Notes: a model not told the origin generated them from the sequence alone. A stretch of DNA of 64,000 bases from Chloroflexi bacterium AL-N1 (GCA_013122435.1 WYDT01000037.1:1-64000); one strand, 5' to 3'. Counted from the stretch's first letter, positions 1 to 8,083 are shown. Translations and numbers: made by a program.

Positions 1-124
1 CATGTGAATAGTTTACGACTTGTGTGAACTGTTCCTGGGAAAGTGTCATGACATAACTGTCCCATACATTGCGGTTTTCCGTGAAGTGATAATCGTAGAA
101 ATGACGAAAGGCATGGGCATTCAT
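1..124 (-). CDS. DinB-family protein, N-terminal fragment (runs off the window)
   Basis: The minus strand encodes about 41 residues beginning MNAHAFRHFYDYHFTENR and continuing to the window edge. The 'FRHFYDYHFTENR..W' opening followed by 'LSQEQFTQ' is typical of the four-helix DinB/YfiT superfamily. Known members are metal-binding proteins, some acting as thiol S-transferases. The start is supported by an AGAGGAAG ribosome site about 6 bases upstream of the ATG at 124. Only the first helix is visible, so the metal ligands and exact subfamily cannot be judged. A second, complete DinB protein lies at 28977-29459. Confidence 0.7.
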   Translation of the reverse strand, partial: MNAHAFRHFYDYHFTENRNVWDSYVMTLSQEQFTQVVNYSH

Positions 125-236
125 AGCGTAACTTCCTCTTTTATTATAGGCAACTAGAGGTATTATAGCTCAAGTGTTCTGATAAATCTAGAGTAAGTGC
201 TATCTGATATGCTGATGGATTTATATCTACCCATAT

Positions 237-478
237 TCAGAAATGGAGACAAGCTTCGATTGAGTCTCTCATGTACTTGACGAGAACATCGACCGCTTCC
301 TCTCGACCTTCCCACTCATCGTAGCATTCCCCAAGATAGGCCCGCCGTGCCAGATCGAGTGGTGCCTGATGTTCCTGTAGTAACCTGCTAAGCGCCCAGT
401 CAGCCGCAACGTCTTTGGGCACAATGTCCCCCATGGAGCATGTTATCCACATGCGGGTGGACCTGTCCGCATGACGTG
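237..478 (-). pseudogene. Aminoglycoside adenylyltransferase-like C-terminal remnant
   Basis: About 70 residues (RMWITCSMGDIVPKDVAADW, then ALSRLL, ARRAYLGE, a D/E-W pair and a final VLVKYMRDSI helix) match the pattern of the C-terminal helical domain of AadA/DUF4111 adenylyltransferases, where a 'G.i.SK..AA.WAL' segment precedes an 'A...YLGE' helix. The reading frame continues into the ISL3 element, so no nucleotidyltransferase domain is attached. I found no matching N-terminal half on the far side of the element (2231-2349). The upstream part was therefore lost or rearranged. Read as a dead 3' fragment; no resistance function should be assumed. Confidence 0.55.
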
Positions 479-495
479 GGCTCTTCCGCACTTTC
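463..495 (+). repeat. Left inverted repeat of the ISL3 element
   Basis: Thirty-three bases identical to the reverse complement of 2198-2230. The inner 17 begin GGCTCTTCCGCACTTTC, matching ISL3-type ends. The outer 16 begin CTGTCCGCATGACGTG. Confidence 0.85.
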
Positions 496-505
496 TGAGA
501 AAACG

Positions 506-2124
506 CTATGCCCTGTGGAGCACCCTTTGACGGAGCAGGTCGAAGTTTGCTCGTCCATACCCGCTCCGTTTCATCTATGTGAGACGATGGATCTGCCCTT
601 CGACCTGACCGTTCGACCATGGCACGGTCAGGGCTGCCTTGACCGCAGCGTCATCACGTGGCAGCACGCGGGCAAAGTTGGACAATTCTGACACAGGACG
701 TCCTGACACGCGGTTAGCCACGCATCAAACGTTGCTGCTTGACGTTCACGTACCATGGTGAGGAACCACTGCACCAGCGTCGCCCCTTCAACGACTGCGC
801 GTTGCTGGCTCATGCGCTGCCACTGTGTCTGTGCTTCGCGGGTCCGCTCAGCATCACGACGCAGTATTACCCACGATACCTGCTGTGCACACGGGAGTGG
901 TGGCGTCCGCGTTCTTGGTGTGGTACATGCGCTGGTATCACGTTGTGCCCGAATCCATGTGCTTACCAGTGAACGGGTATCGGTGAACCCTTGCTCACAA
1001 ATCTCGCGCCACAAACGCGATTGATTGGTACAGCCTTCAGCAAGACGTTGGTGCAGGTAGGCTACAAAAGGGTCCATTTTACTGCTGGCGCGGTATCCGC
1101 GTCGATCTGGTGGAAGCATATCACTTTGCAGCCAGGAACGAATGGTCGTGGGGGTGACCGCACATTCTTGGGCAATTTGACGCAGGCTACATCCTTGGGC
1201 TGCACGTGTTTTCGCCAACTCATAGCATTGCCGACGCGCCTGTTGGCGGGCCACTGGTATCCGTTGTCGGCTCGGTCCAGGAGCATAGCGTGCGCGTGGC
1301 GGCATCGCATCCATGGCCGGAGCCACGCTATGTGAGGCCGCTTCATTGTCTGGCTCCTGTTGCTGACGAAGTGCTGGTCGCAAACGCACCAGCATGCGCT
1401 CGACTGCTTCACGCATGTGGCATACTAAGTGAAAGCGATCAGCAACCTGTAGCGCATGGGGTGCACCGTTTGCTGCGCCTCGTGCATAGTCAAGCGCACG
1501 ATTCCGTGTGATAATCTGGACACGCGGATGCTCACGAAGCCAATTGGCCAGCGTCTCTGCCGCACGATCAGGCAGGATGGCGATGGGGCGATGCTGTTCG
1601 AGATTGACCAGAATCGTGCCATAGGTGCGGCCTTTCCGAAAGCCACAATCGTCAACGTCCAGGATCTGAGGAGGGGGCAGCGGTGGGGCCGATGTCGCAC
1701 GCATGATACGGAGGAGCGTATCACCACTCCCCGTCATATGGAGATGGTGTGTCGCACGAGCACCAGCCTCAGCACCGGCAGCACATGCGCGTAGGCGTAA
1801 TACCTGGGTGAGACGCGGGGTACGCCGAGCATAGCGTGGTGCCACTTCAGGTAATGGTTCAGCCAAGGTGCCACGAGCACATGCGGTGTTGATACAAAAG
1901 AAACGACGTACGAGCAACTGCAGTTGCTCGTGCTGGTCAAAAACGGGGAGATCGCGAAGGCAGTGCTGGTAGGAACGATGCACATGTGCAGAATACTGGT
2001 TACAAACAGGACAAGGCATTGCTTTCAATATGATTTGTGCAGGAATGACGAGCGTGGTGCCACTCGTCTCAACGGCATGAACACGACAGCCAGGAATAAG
2101 CAAAGGAAGCATAGGTACATTCAC
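506..2124 (-). pseudogene. ISL3-family transposase, frameshifted and with a nonsense codon
   Basis: Begins MNVPMLPLLIPGCRV with the N-terminal zinc ribbon (CPVCNQ...C), followed by DDCGFRKGRTYGTILVNLE carrying the first catalytic Asp, and VADRFHL. The usual 'RDR..YA' motif reads TRNRALDYARG, so a conserved Asp has become Asn. The first frame stops at 628 just before the DDE glutamate region. After a frameshift near 690 another frame continues NFARVLPRDDAAVKAALTVP, WSNGQVEGQIHRL, hits an in-frame TAG, then reads KRSGYGRANFDLLRQRVLHR and ends at 506. This colinearity with intact ISL3 transposases shows one frameshift plus one nonsense mutation. It is inactive by inference. Confidence 0.85.
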
Positions 2125-2197
2125 GCGATAGGGCTATACACGTGGACGAAAAGATGAAGTATACCGTATGTTGCCTACTGAGCCCCACGTTCTCACG

Positions 2198-2230
2198 GAA
2201 AGTGCGGAAGAGCCCACGTCATGCGGACAG
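2198..2230 (-). repeat. Right inverted repeat of the ISL3 element
   Basis: Perfect reverse complement of 463-495, including 16 bases beyond the expected GGCTCTTCC terminus. Confidence 0.85.
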
Positions 2231-2349
2231 ATCCATCGCCTCGCATACCCTTGTCTCTAATTCAAACCCTTATCTCTCTACGACCAAAGTCTGATATTCA
2301 GATGAAATTTGTGAAAACATACCCAAATTTTGTCGGGGCCTTCGTTCTA

Positions 2350-2490
2350 TTATATGAATGTACCAATACAAGCGTTGCAGCGAGGGCAATCACATGCATC
2401 TTCACAAGCCTGAGCGCAACCGACACAACAATTTATGTTGTGTGACGGCAGAGAAGCCGTATTTCCTTCTGGACACACTACACACTGCAT
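2350..2490 (-). CDS. 46-residue cysteine-rich protein (metallothionein-like spacing)
   Basis: A short frame, ATG at 2490 to TAA at 2350, encodes MQCVVCPEGNTASLPSHNIN followed by CCVGCAQACEDACDCPRCNA and CIGTFI. Ten of 46 residues are Cys, arranged CxxC, a 14-residue gap, then CCxxCxxxCxxxCxCxxCxxC. This spacing is typical of metal-cluster proteins such as bacterial metallothioneins, though a zinc-ribbon or disulfide-rich peptide is possible. No signal peptide is visible. The ribosome site is weak (GAAAGTAGTAG before ATG), which limits confidence. It is isolated between the ISL3 element and the yitT-like terminator, so it would need its own promoter. I recognise no named family. Confidence 0.5.
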   Translation of the reverse strand: MQCVVCPEGNTASLPSHNINCCVGCAQACEDACDCPRCNACIGTFI

Positions 2491-2569
2491 CTACTACTTT
2501 CAGTGAGAGATACCTCTCTCATCTACCCGCTTAATCACCCCGCAAAACCTCAAAGACTTCTCTGCCCCA

Positions 2570-2599
2570 AAAACGGGTGGCCGCAGGGCCGCCCGTTTT
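2570..2599 (-). terminator. Rho-independent terminator after the YitT-like gene
   Basis: Stem AAAACGGG-T-GGCC, loop GCAG, then GGCC-G-CCCGTTTT, lying 28 bases past the stop of the minus-strand gene at 2627. The T-tract is formed by the arm itself plus neighbouring bases. Confidence 0.8.
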
Positions 2600-2626
2600 G
2601 CATGGCGATCGTCATAGGACACAAAA

Positions 2627-3571
2627 TCAGGCAGAATGCGATTTTGGCTGTGGTACAGCTCGTTTCTGCTTACGCTCACGTTTCCACGGACGTTTTGCAG
2701 CACCAGCCGGCTTTGGTTGCACAAAAGGACGGAAACCTTCACCAAGTACTTCACTCGCCTCACCAATGATCACAAACGCTTTAGGATCGGTACGATTAAC
2801 AATGTTTTTCAAAAAGCTAATCTCTGCACGTCCTACCACTGAAAGGAGAATACTGCGCTCCATACCAGTATAGCCACCATAACCATCAAGAACAGTCACG
2901 CCACGCCCCATATCGTAGAGCAACGCTTGTACAATGGCATCGGGCTTGGAAGTGACAATAAGTGCCTGTCGTGAACCTGTACCGGCTGCCAGGGTGTAAT
3001 CCAATGCAAGTGTTGCTACAAATGCCGCCAACAAAGCATACAACACATCCTCAGGACGATACGCGATAAACGCCACACCAAAGACGGCGGCATTCATCAC
3101 AAGCATGCTCTGCCCTGGTTGCACCCCAAAACGCTGTTCAAGCCACCGCGCCACAATGTCGATGCCACCTGTCGTTCCCCGCGCACGAAACACCAGGCCA
3201 ATGCCAATACCATCGAGCAAACCACCATAGAGAATATACAATAATGGTTCTGTTGTAAATGGTTGCATATAGGGCGCCGTCAGGTCAATCGCTAACGACA
3301 TCACAACTGTTGCATACAACGTGCGTATCCCAAACACTAATCCACCCAGTGAACGAAAACCAAGGATAAACAGTGGTATATTGGCGATGAGAATGACTAA
3401 TCCGACCGGTGTATCAAAAAATGTCTGTAGCAGTATGGCTGCTCCCGTGAGCCCACCTGTTACCAGATCGTTTGGCACCAGGAAGAGGTTGACCGAGATC
3501 GCCACCAGTATGGCTCCAGCCGTCATCAATATGTAATCACGAAGAATAGCTAATATTTTACGAATCATCAT
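2627..3571 (-). CDS. YitT-family membrane protein (DUF161 + DUF2179)
   Basis: 314 residues. Five to six hydrophobic segments fill roughly residues 10-195, with the family pattern 'NLFLVPNDLVTGGLTGAAIL' and 'RARGTTGGIDIVARWL'. A soluble DUF2179 domain follows ('ALIVTSKPDAIVQALLYDMG', 'GVTVLDGYGGYTG'). Proteins of this kind sit in the cytoplasmic membrane; their substrate is unknown. The last ~30 residues form an unusual Lys/Arg-rich tail (KRPWKRERKQKR) not typical of the family. The AAAGGAAAAC ribosome site supports the ATG at 3571. It is monocistronic, with its own terminator. Confidence 0.9.
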   Translation of the reverse strand: MMIRKILAILRDYILMTAGAILVAISVNLFLVPNDLVTGGLTGAAILLQTFFDTPVGLVILIANIPLFILGFRSLGGLVFGIRTLYATVVMSLAIDLTAPYMQPFTTEPLLYILYGGLLDGIGIGLVFRARGTTGGIDIVARWLEQRFGVQPGQSMLVMNAAVFGVAFIAYRPEDVLYALLAAFVATLALDYTLAAGTGSRQALIVTSKPDAIVQALLYDMGRGVTVLDGYGGYTGMERSILLSVVGRAEISFLKNIVNRTDPKAFVIIGEASEVLGEGFRPFVQPKPAGAAKRPWKRERKQKRAVPQPKSHSA

Positions 3572-3599
3572 GTTTTCCTTTCATAAGACGGCAAATAAC

Positions 3600-3630
3600 G
3601 GGGTAACAAGCCAGCATGACTTATTACCCC
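3600..3630 (-). terminator. Hairpin downstream of the prfB-like fragment
   Basis: GGGGTAA...TTACCCC closes an inner stem AAGTCA/TGGCTT around loop TGC. The equivalent hairpin after the true prfB (about 4013-4043) is less perfect. It probably served as the original prfB terminator and was copied with the gene end. Confidence 0.6.
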
Positions 3631-3660
3631 GCCAATGAGAGTATTTATTATTGGTATGTA

Positions 3661-3990
3661 TCAGGCGGTGTCGCGACCTACGTTCCAGCGTAGAAAAGCT
3701 TCAACAAAGGGATCAAGCGCACCATCCAACACATCATCAACATCGTTGGTAGTATAATCACTGCGATGGTCAGGCACCAGAGTCTCGGGATGGAGCTGAG
3801 ATGTGCGTATCTGATAATCAACATCAGCCTGACGATGCTTACCACGTAGTTTGGCTGCTGCCTCACATTGGCGTCACAACTCACGTGCGAAGAGTCTACT
3901 CCGCAGTAGCCGACGGGCAGTCTCTTCGCCTTGTGGAACAGAAGCCTCAACCCCACAGACCACAATGACCATGGATGCTATCCATACACA
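3661..3990 (-). pseudogene. Partial prfB copy (C-terminal ~107 codons)
   Basis: The minus strand reads VIVVCGVEASVPQGEETARR and ends VLDGALDPFVEAFLRWNVGR-DTA before a TGA at 3661-3663. It is colinear without gaps with the end of the neighbouring RF2, where the corresponding text is IVVVCQNERSQLQNKETAMR. One in-frame TGA interrupts 'REL*RQ', where prfB has Gln. There is no GGQ domain or start codon, so it cannot encode a working factor. Substitutions are numerous, yet the frame is otherwise preserved, which suggests a fairly old duplication. Confidence 0.85.
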
Positions 3991-4070
3991 TCCCTTTCTC
4001 AGACGACAAAAAACGGAGCACCAAGCCAGCATGACTTACTACCCCGTCAATATTAAAAACCTACTGGGAG

Positions 4071-5190
4071 TTACTCCGTATCGCGGCCTACGTTCCAGCG
4101 TAGAAAAGCTTCAACAAAGGGATCAAGCGCGCCGTCCAGCACGCCGTAGACATCACTTGTTTCACAATTACTACGGTGGTCTTTCACCAGCGTATACGGA
4201 TGCAGATAATACGTTCGCATCTGACTGCCAAAATCGGCTTGACGATGCTCACCACGCAGTTTGGCTTTTTCTTCCCGTTGGCGTTGCAACTCACGTTCAA
4301 GGAGTCGTCCTCGCAACACCCGCATCGCTGTCTCTTTGTTTTGGAGCTGTGAGCGCTCATTCTGACAGACCACCACTATCTGTTCCGGTGTTCCGCCCCG
4401 GTAGGTAATCCGTACAGCCGAGTCAGTTGTGTTGACACCCTGACCACCGTGACCGCCAGCGCGAAACACATCGATACGCAGATCTTCGGTCTTAATCTCA
4501 ACTTCTGGCGCATCATCGACTTCCGGCAGCACTTCGACGAGTGCAAATGATGTCTGTCGGGCATTCCCCGAATTGAAGGGCGACAAACGAATCAGGCGGT
4601 GCACACCAGCCTCAGCCTTGGCAAAACCATATGCGTAGGAGCCACGTAACTCAATCGTGACACTCTTGAGGCCCGCTTCATCGCCTTCACTTATATCGAT
4701 TACCGAAACATTGAAGTCACGCTTCTCCGCCCAGCGTGTATACATACGCAACATCATCTCGGCCCAATCCTGAGCATCGGTACCACCTGTACCAGCTTTG
4801 ATGGAGAGAAACGCATCACGATCATCGTATGAGCCGCTGAACAACACCTCTACTTCAAGGGCGTCCATCGCCTTCGTCGCTGCAACCAACTCCGTGACAA
4901 TCTCACCACGAAGTGAGTCATCAGCTTCGGTTTCGGCAAGTTCCGTCAGTTCTGTAATGGTGACGATCTGATTTTCCAGTCTTATCCAGCGTTCAACTTC
5001 TGCTTTTATCTGGCTAAGACGTTGCATGAGGCGTTGAGCATTCTGAGGATCGTTCCAGAGGTCTGGGTCGGCGGAGCGTTCTTCAAGCACTGTCATTTCT
5101 GCTTGCTTAGTTGCCAGGTCAAAGACGCCCCCGAACGCTGTCATAGCGCGCCCGCAGGGCCTCCAGATCTGTATTAAGTGATTCAATCAT
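4071..5190 (-). CDS. prfB: Peptide chain release factor 2 with programmed +1 frameshift
   Basis: RF2 terminates translation at UGA and UAA. The true start is the ATG at 5190 (MIESLNTDLEALRARYDSVR), preceded by AAGGAGGAAG. The zero frame meets TGA at codon 24 (5121-5119), and a +1 shift continues DLATKQAEMTVLEE to the end, giving about 373 residues. The SPF anticodon-like tripeptide lies in RLSPFNSGNARQTSF and the peptidyl-hydrolysis GGQ in RAGGHGGQGVNTTDSAVR. Expression is autoregulated: low RF2 lets the ribosome pause and shift at UGA. The downstream flank carries the duplicated gene end. Any annotation starting at an ATG inside the second frame (5186) would be wrong. Confidence 0.97.
5118..5133 (-). 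promoter_or_regulatory. prfB programmed frameshift site
   Basis: On the minus strand the sequence is CGGGGG-CGT-CTT-TGA-C. The SD-like CGGGGG sits three bases before the slippery CTT-TGA-C, the same layout as the canonical RF2 site. Confidence 0.95.
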
Positions 5191-5254
5191 TATTGCTTCC
5201 TCCTTAGTATATAGCCAAACCTAACATATAGTGCACTCTGTATACAAACACACC

Positions 5255-6007
5255 TTATTGATTATCAGCCATTGTCGCGGTAATGGCTGGTAGTATTTCA
5301 GCCACATCTCCACGCAACACTACATCAGCCCGTTCATCAAGATGCGTCGAACTTTTATTTACAATGACCAAACGGGCCCCACGCTCAAGGGCAATCAGTG
5401 GCAAAGAACTCACCGGGAACACCTCTAACGCAGTGCCAGCAACCAACACCACATCGCACTGTTCAAGCGCATGCATGGCAAGCCAGTATAGACCTTGTGG
5501 TAATTCTTCCTCGAACAGCACCACATTGGGCTTAAACATACCACCACAGGAACATCGCATGGCTTCTCCACGACGTGCGTGCTTGAGCAGCGCATCAGAT
5601 GGTATTTGTCTGTGGCACACAATACACGTCGCACTACGAACGTGACCATGTAATTCATAGACCTCACGTGATCCTGCACGTTGATGCAACCCATCAATAT
5701 TCTGGGTAATGACTGCACGCATTTTGCCAGCATGCTCAAGGTCATTGAGCGCCAGGTGGGCTGGATTAGGCTGAGCAGACAATAACGTATCAAGCAACGG
5801 TTGAAACCACCGAAAGAAGCGCTGTGGGTTGTTACGAAACCCACTTAATGAAGCAACCGCCATTGGATCTTCTTGCAGCCACAATCCACCATCACCGCGA
5901 AAATCAGGAATACCTGAAGGCGTACTAAACCCTGCGCCAGTTAAAGCGACAATCTGTTGGGCTGCACGCACAATACGGGCGGCCTCAGTAATATTTTCAG
6001 TGTTCAT
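5255..6007 (-). CDS. Sir2-family NAD-dependent protein deacylase
   Basis: With the start at 6007 (MNTENITEAARIVRAAQQIV) the protein is 250 residues, the usual sirtuin size. Visible motifs are GAGFSTPSGIPDFRG (NAD site), TQNIDGLHQRAG, the catalytic His in ELHGH, and a zinc site CIVC...CSCG. It should remove acyl groups from lysines using NAD+, in the cytoplasm. The frame is open to 6070 (MHQCNSYGSMKKG), but that extension is not family-like; an intermediate Met at about 6043 is possible. It is divergent from the HipA-like gene at 6091. Confidence 0.93.
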   Translation of the reverse strand: MNTENITEAARIVRAAQQIVALTGAGFSTPSGIPDFRGDGGLWLQEDPMAVASLSGFRNNPQRFFRWFQPLLDTLLSAQPNPAHLALNDLEHAGKMRAVITQNIDGLHQRAGSREVYELHGHVRSATCIVCHRQIPSDALLKHARRGEAMRCSCGGMFKPNVVLFEEELPQGLYWLAMHALEQCDVVLVAGTALEVFPVSSLPLIALERGARLVIVNKSSTHLDERADVVLRGDVAEILPAITATMADNQ

Positions 6008-6090
6008 TGCTGTGTTGCCCTGTGTTACATTGCCCTTTTTCATGCTACCATATGAGTTACATTGGTGCAAAAGAACTATAAGCAGGTACC

Positions 6091-6870
6091 ATGAGAACTA
6101 TTATCGCAACACGTTATATCACACCATTGCGCGAGGGAGGTTCCTTACCCGCACTCATTGAGGGGGACGATGAGGAGATGTACGTCCTCAAGTTTCGTGG
6201 TGCGGGTCAGGGTCCCAAGGCATTGATTGCCGAACTCATCGCGGGGGAAATTGGTCGTGCACTGGGATTATCCGTTCCTGAACTGGTTTTTGTTGAACTT
6301 GATGCTGGTTTGGGTCGCAATGAACGCGATGCCGAAATCAAAGAACTGATCGAAGCCAGCGCCGGGCTTAATCTGGCACTTGGCTACCTTTCTGGCTCAC
6401 TGGGATTTGATCCCGTCGCAACAACATCAATTGATACACGACTTGCCTCTGAAGTTGTGTGGTTCGACGCCTATGTGACCAATGTTGATCGGACAGCACG
6501 CAATACCAACATGCTGTTCTGGAACAAACAACTGTGGCTGATCGACCATGGCGCAACGCTCTACTTTCACCATGACTGGCGCGATTACCTTGAACGCAGC
6601 CGTAGCTCGTTTGCTCCTGTGAAAGACCATGTACTGTTGCGCTTTGCTGCTGAACTATCGGCAGTCGACACCGTATTTCGTGGCCAGTTAACTGTGGATA
6701 TACTACAGCGTATTGTCAATCTCATTCCCCAATCGTGGCTGGCAGCAGAACCAGGGTTTCCTGAACCCAATGAGCACCGTGATGCTTATGTGGCATTTCT
6801 ACAGAGTCGTCTGGAGTCATCGCATGTGTTTGTAGAGGAGGCGATCCGTGTCCGAACTCAGCTTCTTTGA
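6091..6870 (+). CDS. HipA-like kinase-domain protein
   Basis: 259 residues. The pattern YVLKFRGAGQGPKALIAELI resembles the nucleotide-binding lobe, and WFDAYVTNVDRTARNTNMLF followed by LWLIDHGATL resembles the catalytic 'N.DR..RN.N' and metal-binding 'IDHG' segments of the HipA_2 family. HipA relatives phosphorylate proteins in toxin systems, but this class lacks the classical HipB partner and its role is not established. It overlaps the DUF3037 gene by 23 bases, so the two are translationally coupled. The start ATG at 6091 is preceded by AGCAGGTACC. Confidence 0.85.
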   Translation: MRTIIATRYITPLREGGSLPALIEGDDEEMYVLKFRGAGQGPKALIAELIAGEIGRALGLSVPELVFVELDAGLGRNERDAEIKELIEASAGLNLALGYLSGSLGFDPVATTSIDTRLASEVVWFDAYVTNVDRTARNTNMLFWNKQLWLIDHGATLYFHHDWRDYLERSRSSFAPVKDHVLLRFAAELSAVDTVFRGQLTVDILQRIVNLIPQSWLAAEPGFPEPNEHRDAYVAFLQSRLESSHVFVEEAIRVRTQLL

Positions 6871-7234
6871 CTATGCATTCATCCGGGTGATACCGTACGT
6901 CGAACGTGGCGAGTTTATCAACGCAGGCGTCATCTTGTTTTGCCGCACCCGTCGCTTTCTCGATGCACAGGTCGAACTTAATCCACAACGCTTGTTGGCG
7001 CTCGCCCCCAACTGCGATCCCGACGACATTCAGCATCATATCGAAGGCATCCCACGGATCTGCGCCGGGGGTGCTGCAGCAGGACCAATTGGTGAACTCA
7101 CACAGGCTGAGCGGTTTCACTGGTTGGTGGCGCCACGCAGCACGATTATCCAACCCTCACCTGTGCATACCGGACGCACCGCCGACCCCGCAGCGACCTT
7201 ACAGCATTTGTTTGAGACGATCATACATATCTAG
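6848..7234 (+). CDS. DUF3037 protein, partner of the HipA-like kinase
   Basis: 128 residues, GTG start at 6848 with GAGGAGG about 6 bases upstream, inside the 3' end of the kinase gene. The opening FFDYAFIRVIPYVERGEFIN followed by AGVILFCR is the DUF3037 signature. These proteins recur next to HipA_2 kinases. The function is unknown; a regulator or substrate of the kinase is a reasonable guess. The following bases hold a GGTTGC/GCAACC hairpin that may end transcription. Confidence 0.85.
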   Translation: MSELSFFDYAFIRVIPYVERGEFINAGVILFCRTRRFLDAQVELNPQRLLALAPNCDPDDIQHHIEGIPRICAGGAAAGPIGELTQAERFHWLVAPRSTIIQPSPVHTGRTADPAATLQHLFETIIHI

Positions 7235-7385
7235 ACCCTTACGGTTGCACTGCTGCCCGTCCTGAAGGGCTAAAGCAACCTTATTCTGCGGAATTTTGTT
7301 GATTTTTGTAGCAACCTTTAGGGTCTCATCAAAAACCTCATTCACACCAACAATCTGGGCATTTGCATCCAGACCTTTAGGGTCT
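7233..7385 (+). repeat. Small inverted-repeat cluster with AGACCCTAAAGGT-type arms
   Basis: AGACCCTTACGGTTGC (7233-7248) is a near inverted copy of GCAACCTTTAGGGTCT (7311-7326). A third copy, AGACCTTTAGGGTCT (7371-7385), is palindromic at its ends. The layout suggests a REP-like or miniature element. A 66-codon open frame across it on the minus strand looks incidental. Confidence 0.5.
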
Positions 7386-7482
7386 ATATTTTGTATCATG
7401 AAAAAATGACAGGATGGTCAAATGATGAACGGTGGTCGAAACCATAACGCCACCGTTCACGAGAACAGCACTATAGCATGTA

Positions 7483-7701
7483 TTAAACTTCTACAGAAAC
7501 ACAGGCTGCTGGTATACCTCTGGCAATTGCTTTCGCTTTTACTTCTTCACACTTTTCCAAACTGACTGGCTGACCAATTGGATACCATTGACCATCCAAG
7601 AAAGCAAAAAAGATGTACTTTGTGGCTGCCGATGCTGAAAACGGTGATGCCAGTGTGAAAGCTAACATAAGCGCAACCAGCATGTGACGAGTAAATTTCA
7701 T
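7483..7701 (-). CDS. Small secreted protein with Sec signal peptide
   Basis: 72 residues. MKFTRHMLVALMLAFTLASP followed by FSASAATKY is a classic signal peptide with cleavage expected after ASA or SAA, leaving a mature protein of about 46 residues with two Cys (KCEE and AACVSVEV) that could form one disulfide. It has a strong ribosome site (AGGAGGAAAC) and an upstream sigma-70-like promoter. I do not recognise the family. It lies beside the C39 exporter on the opposite strand, but its Sec signal argues against being that exporter's cargo. Confidence 0.7.
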   Translation of the reverse strand: MKFTRHMLVALMLAFTLASPFSASAATKYIFFAFLDGQWYPIGQPVSLEKCEEVKAKAIARGIPAACVSVEV

Positions 7702-7741
7702 GTTTCCTCCTGTTTACTTTAATATCAAACTTGTATACTAC

Positions 7742-7770
7742 ATATATATATTAAAAATATATTTTGTCAA
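7742..7770 (-). promoter_or_regulatory. Sigma-70-like promoter for the small secreted protein
   Basis: Reading the minus strand, TTGACA at 7770-7765 is followed after 16 or 17 bases by TATATA or ATATAT, in a very AT-rich tract about 45 bases before the start codon. Confidence 0.55.
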
Positions 7771-8083
7771 CACTCTTTGCTATAAAAGTTAATTCATTTA
7801 AAATTTTATATATTTCTTTTGATGACTATTGCATCACAATTCCAGAACTTTGTGTTAGAGCATATAACCGTACGGCTTCTTTATGAACTTGGAGGACGGC
7901 ATAGCCATTCATTCCATTAGTATTTGTCTCGCTGTCCTATCCATGCTATACTTGACAAATCAGATGTGGGTTAATTGAGATTGTACGCCCCGTTGCACGA
8001 ACGGTAAATGGCATGTAAGGAAATCTTGCATTTGCAGGATATGTCGGTCATTTCGCGTATTTGCATTTCACAGGACACCAACA
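7771..8083. other. Intergenic region upstream of the exporter operon
   Basis: An AT-rich first half and a more balanced second half. No short frame with a double-glycine leader or Cys-rich core was seen on either strand, so no exported precursor peptide is evident here. Confidence 0.4.

Larger units (their letters stand above)
463..2230 (-). mobile_element. Decayed ISL3-family insertion sequence
   Basis: A single ISL3-type transposase gene is bracketed by perfect 33-bp inverted repeats. Family termini usually begin GGCTCTTCCG, which would place the ends at 479 and 2214. The inverted identity nevertheless extends 16 bp further out on both sides, to 463 and 2230. No 8-bp direct duplication is visible at either pair of borders. 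The transposase is broken, so the element should not move unaided. It interrupts an adenylyltransferase-like gene. Confidence 0.75.
3587..4400 (-). repeat. Tandem duplication of the prfB 3' end and downstream hairpin
   Basis: Two diverged units lie head to tail: about 3587-3990 and about 4001-4400. Both share the downstream stretch AAGCCAGCATGACTTA plus ACCCCG, followed by the last ~110 codons of a class-I release factor. The right unit is the live end of prfB; the left is the degenerated copy. Confidence 0.85.

Noticed and set aside
3678..3965. 95-codon minus-strand frame inside the prfB copy
   Set aside because: Wrong frame relative to the release-factor homology; the homologous frame carries an in-frame TGA.
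7199..7399. 66-codon minus-strand frame over the small repeats
   Set aside because: It coincides with the inverted-repeat cluster, has no ribosome site and overlaps the end of the DUF3037 gene.
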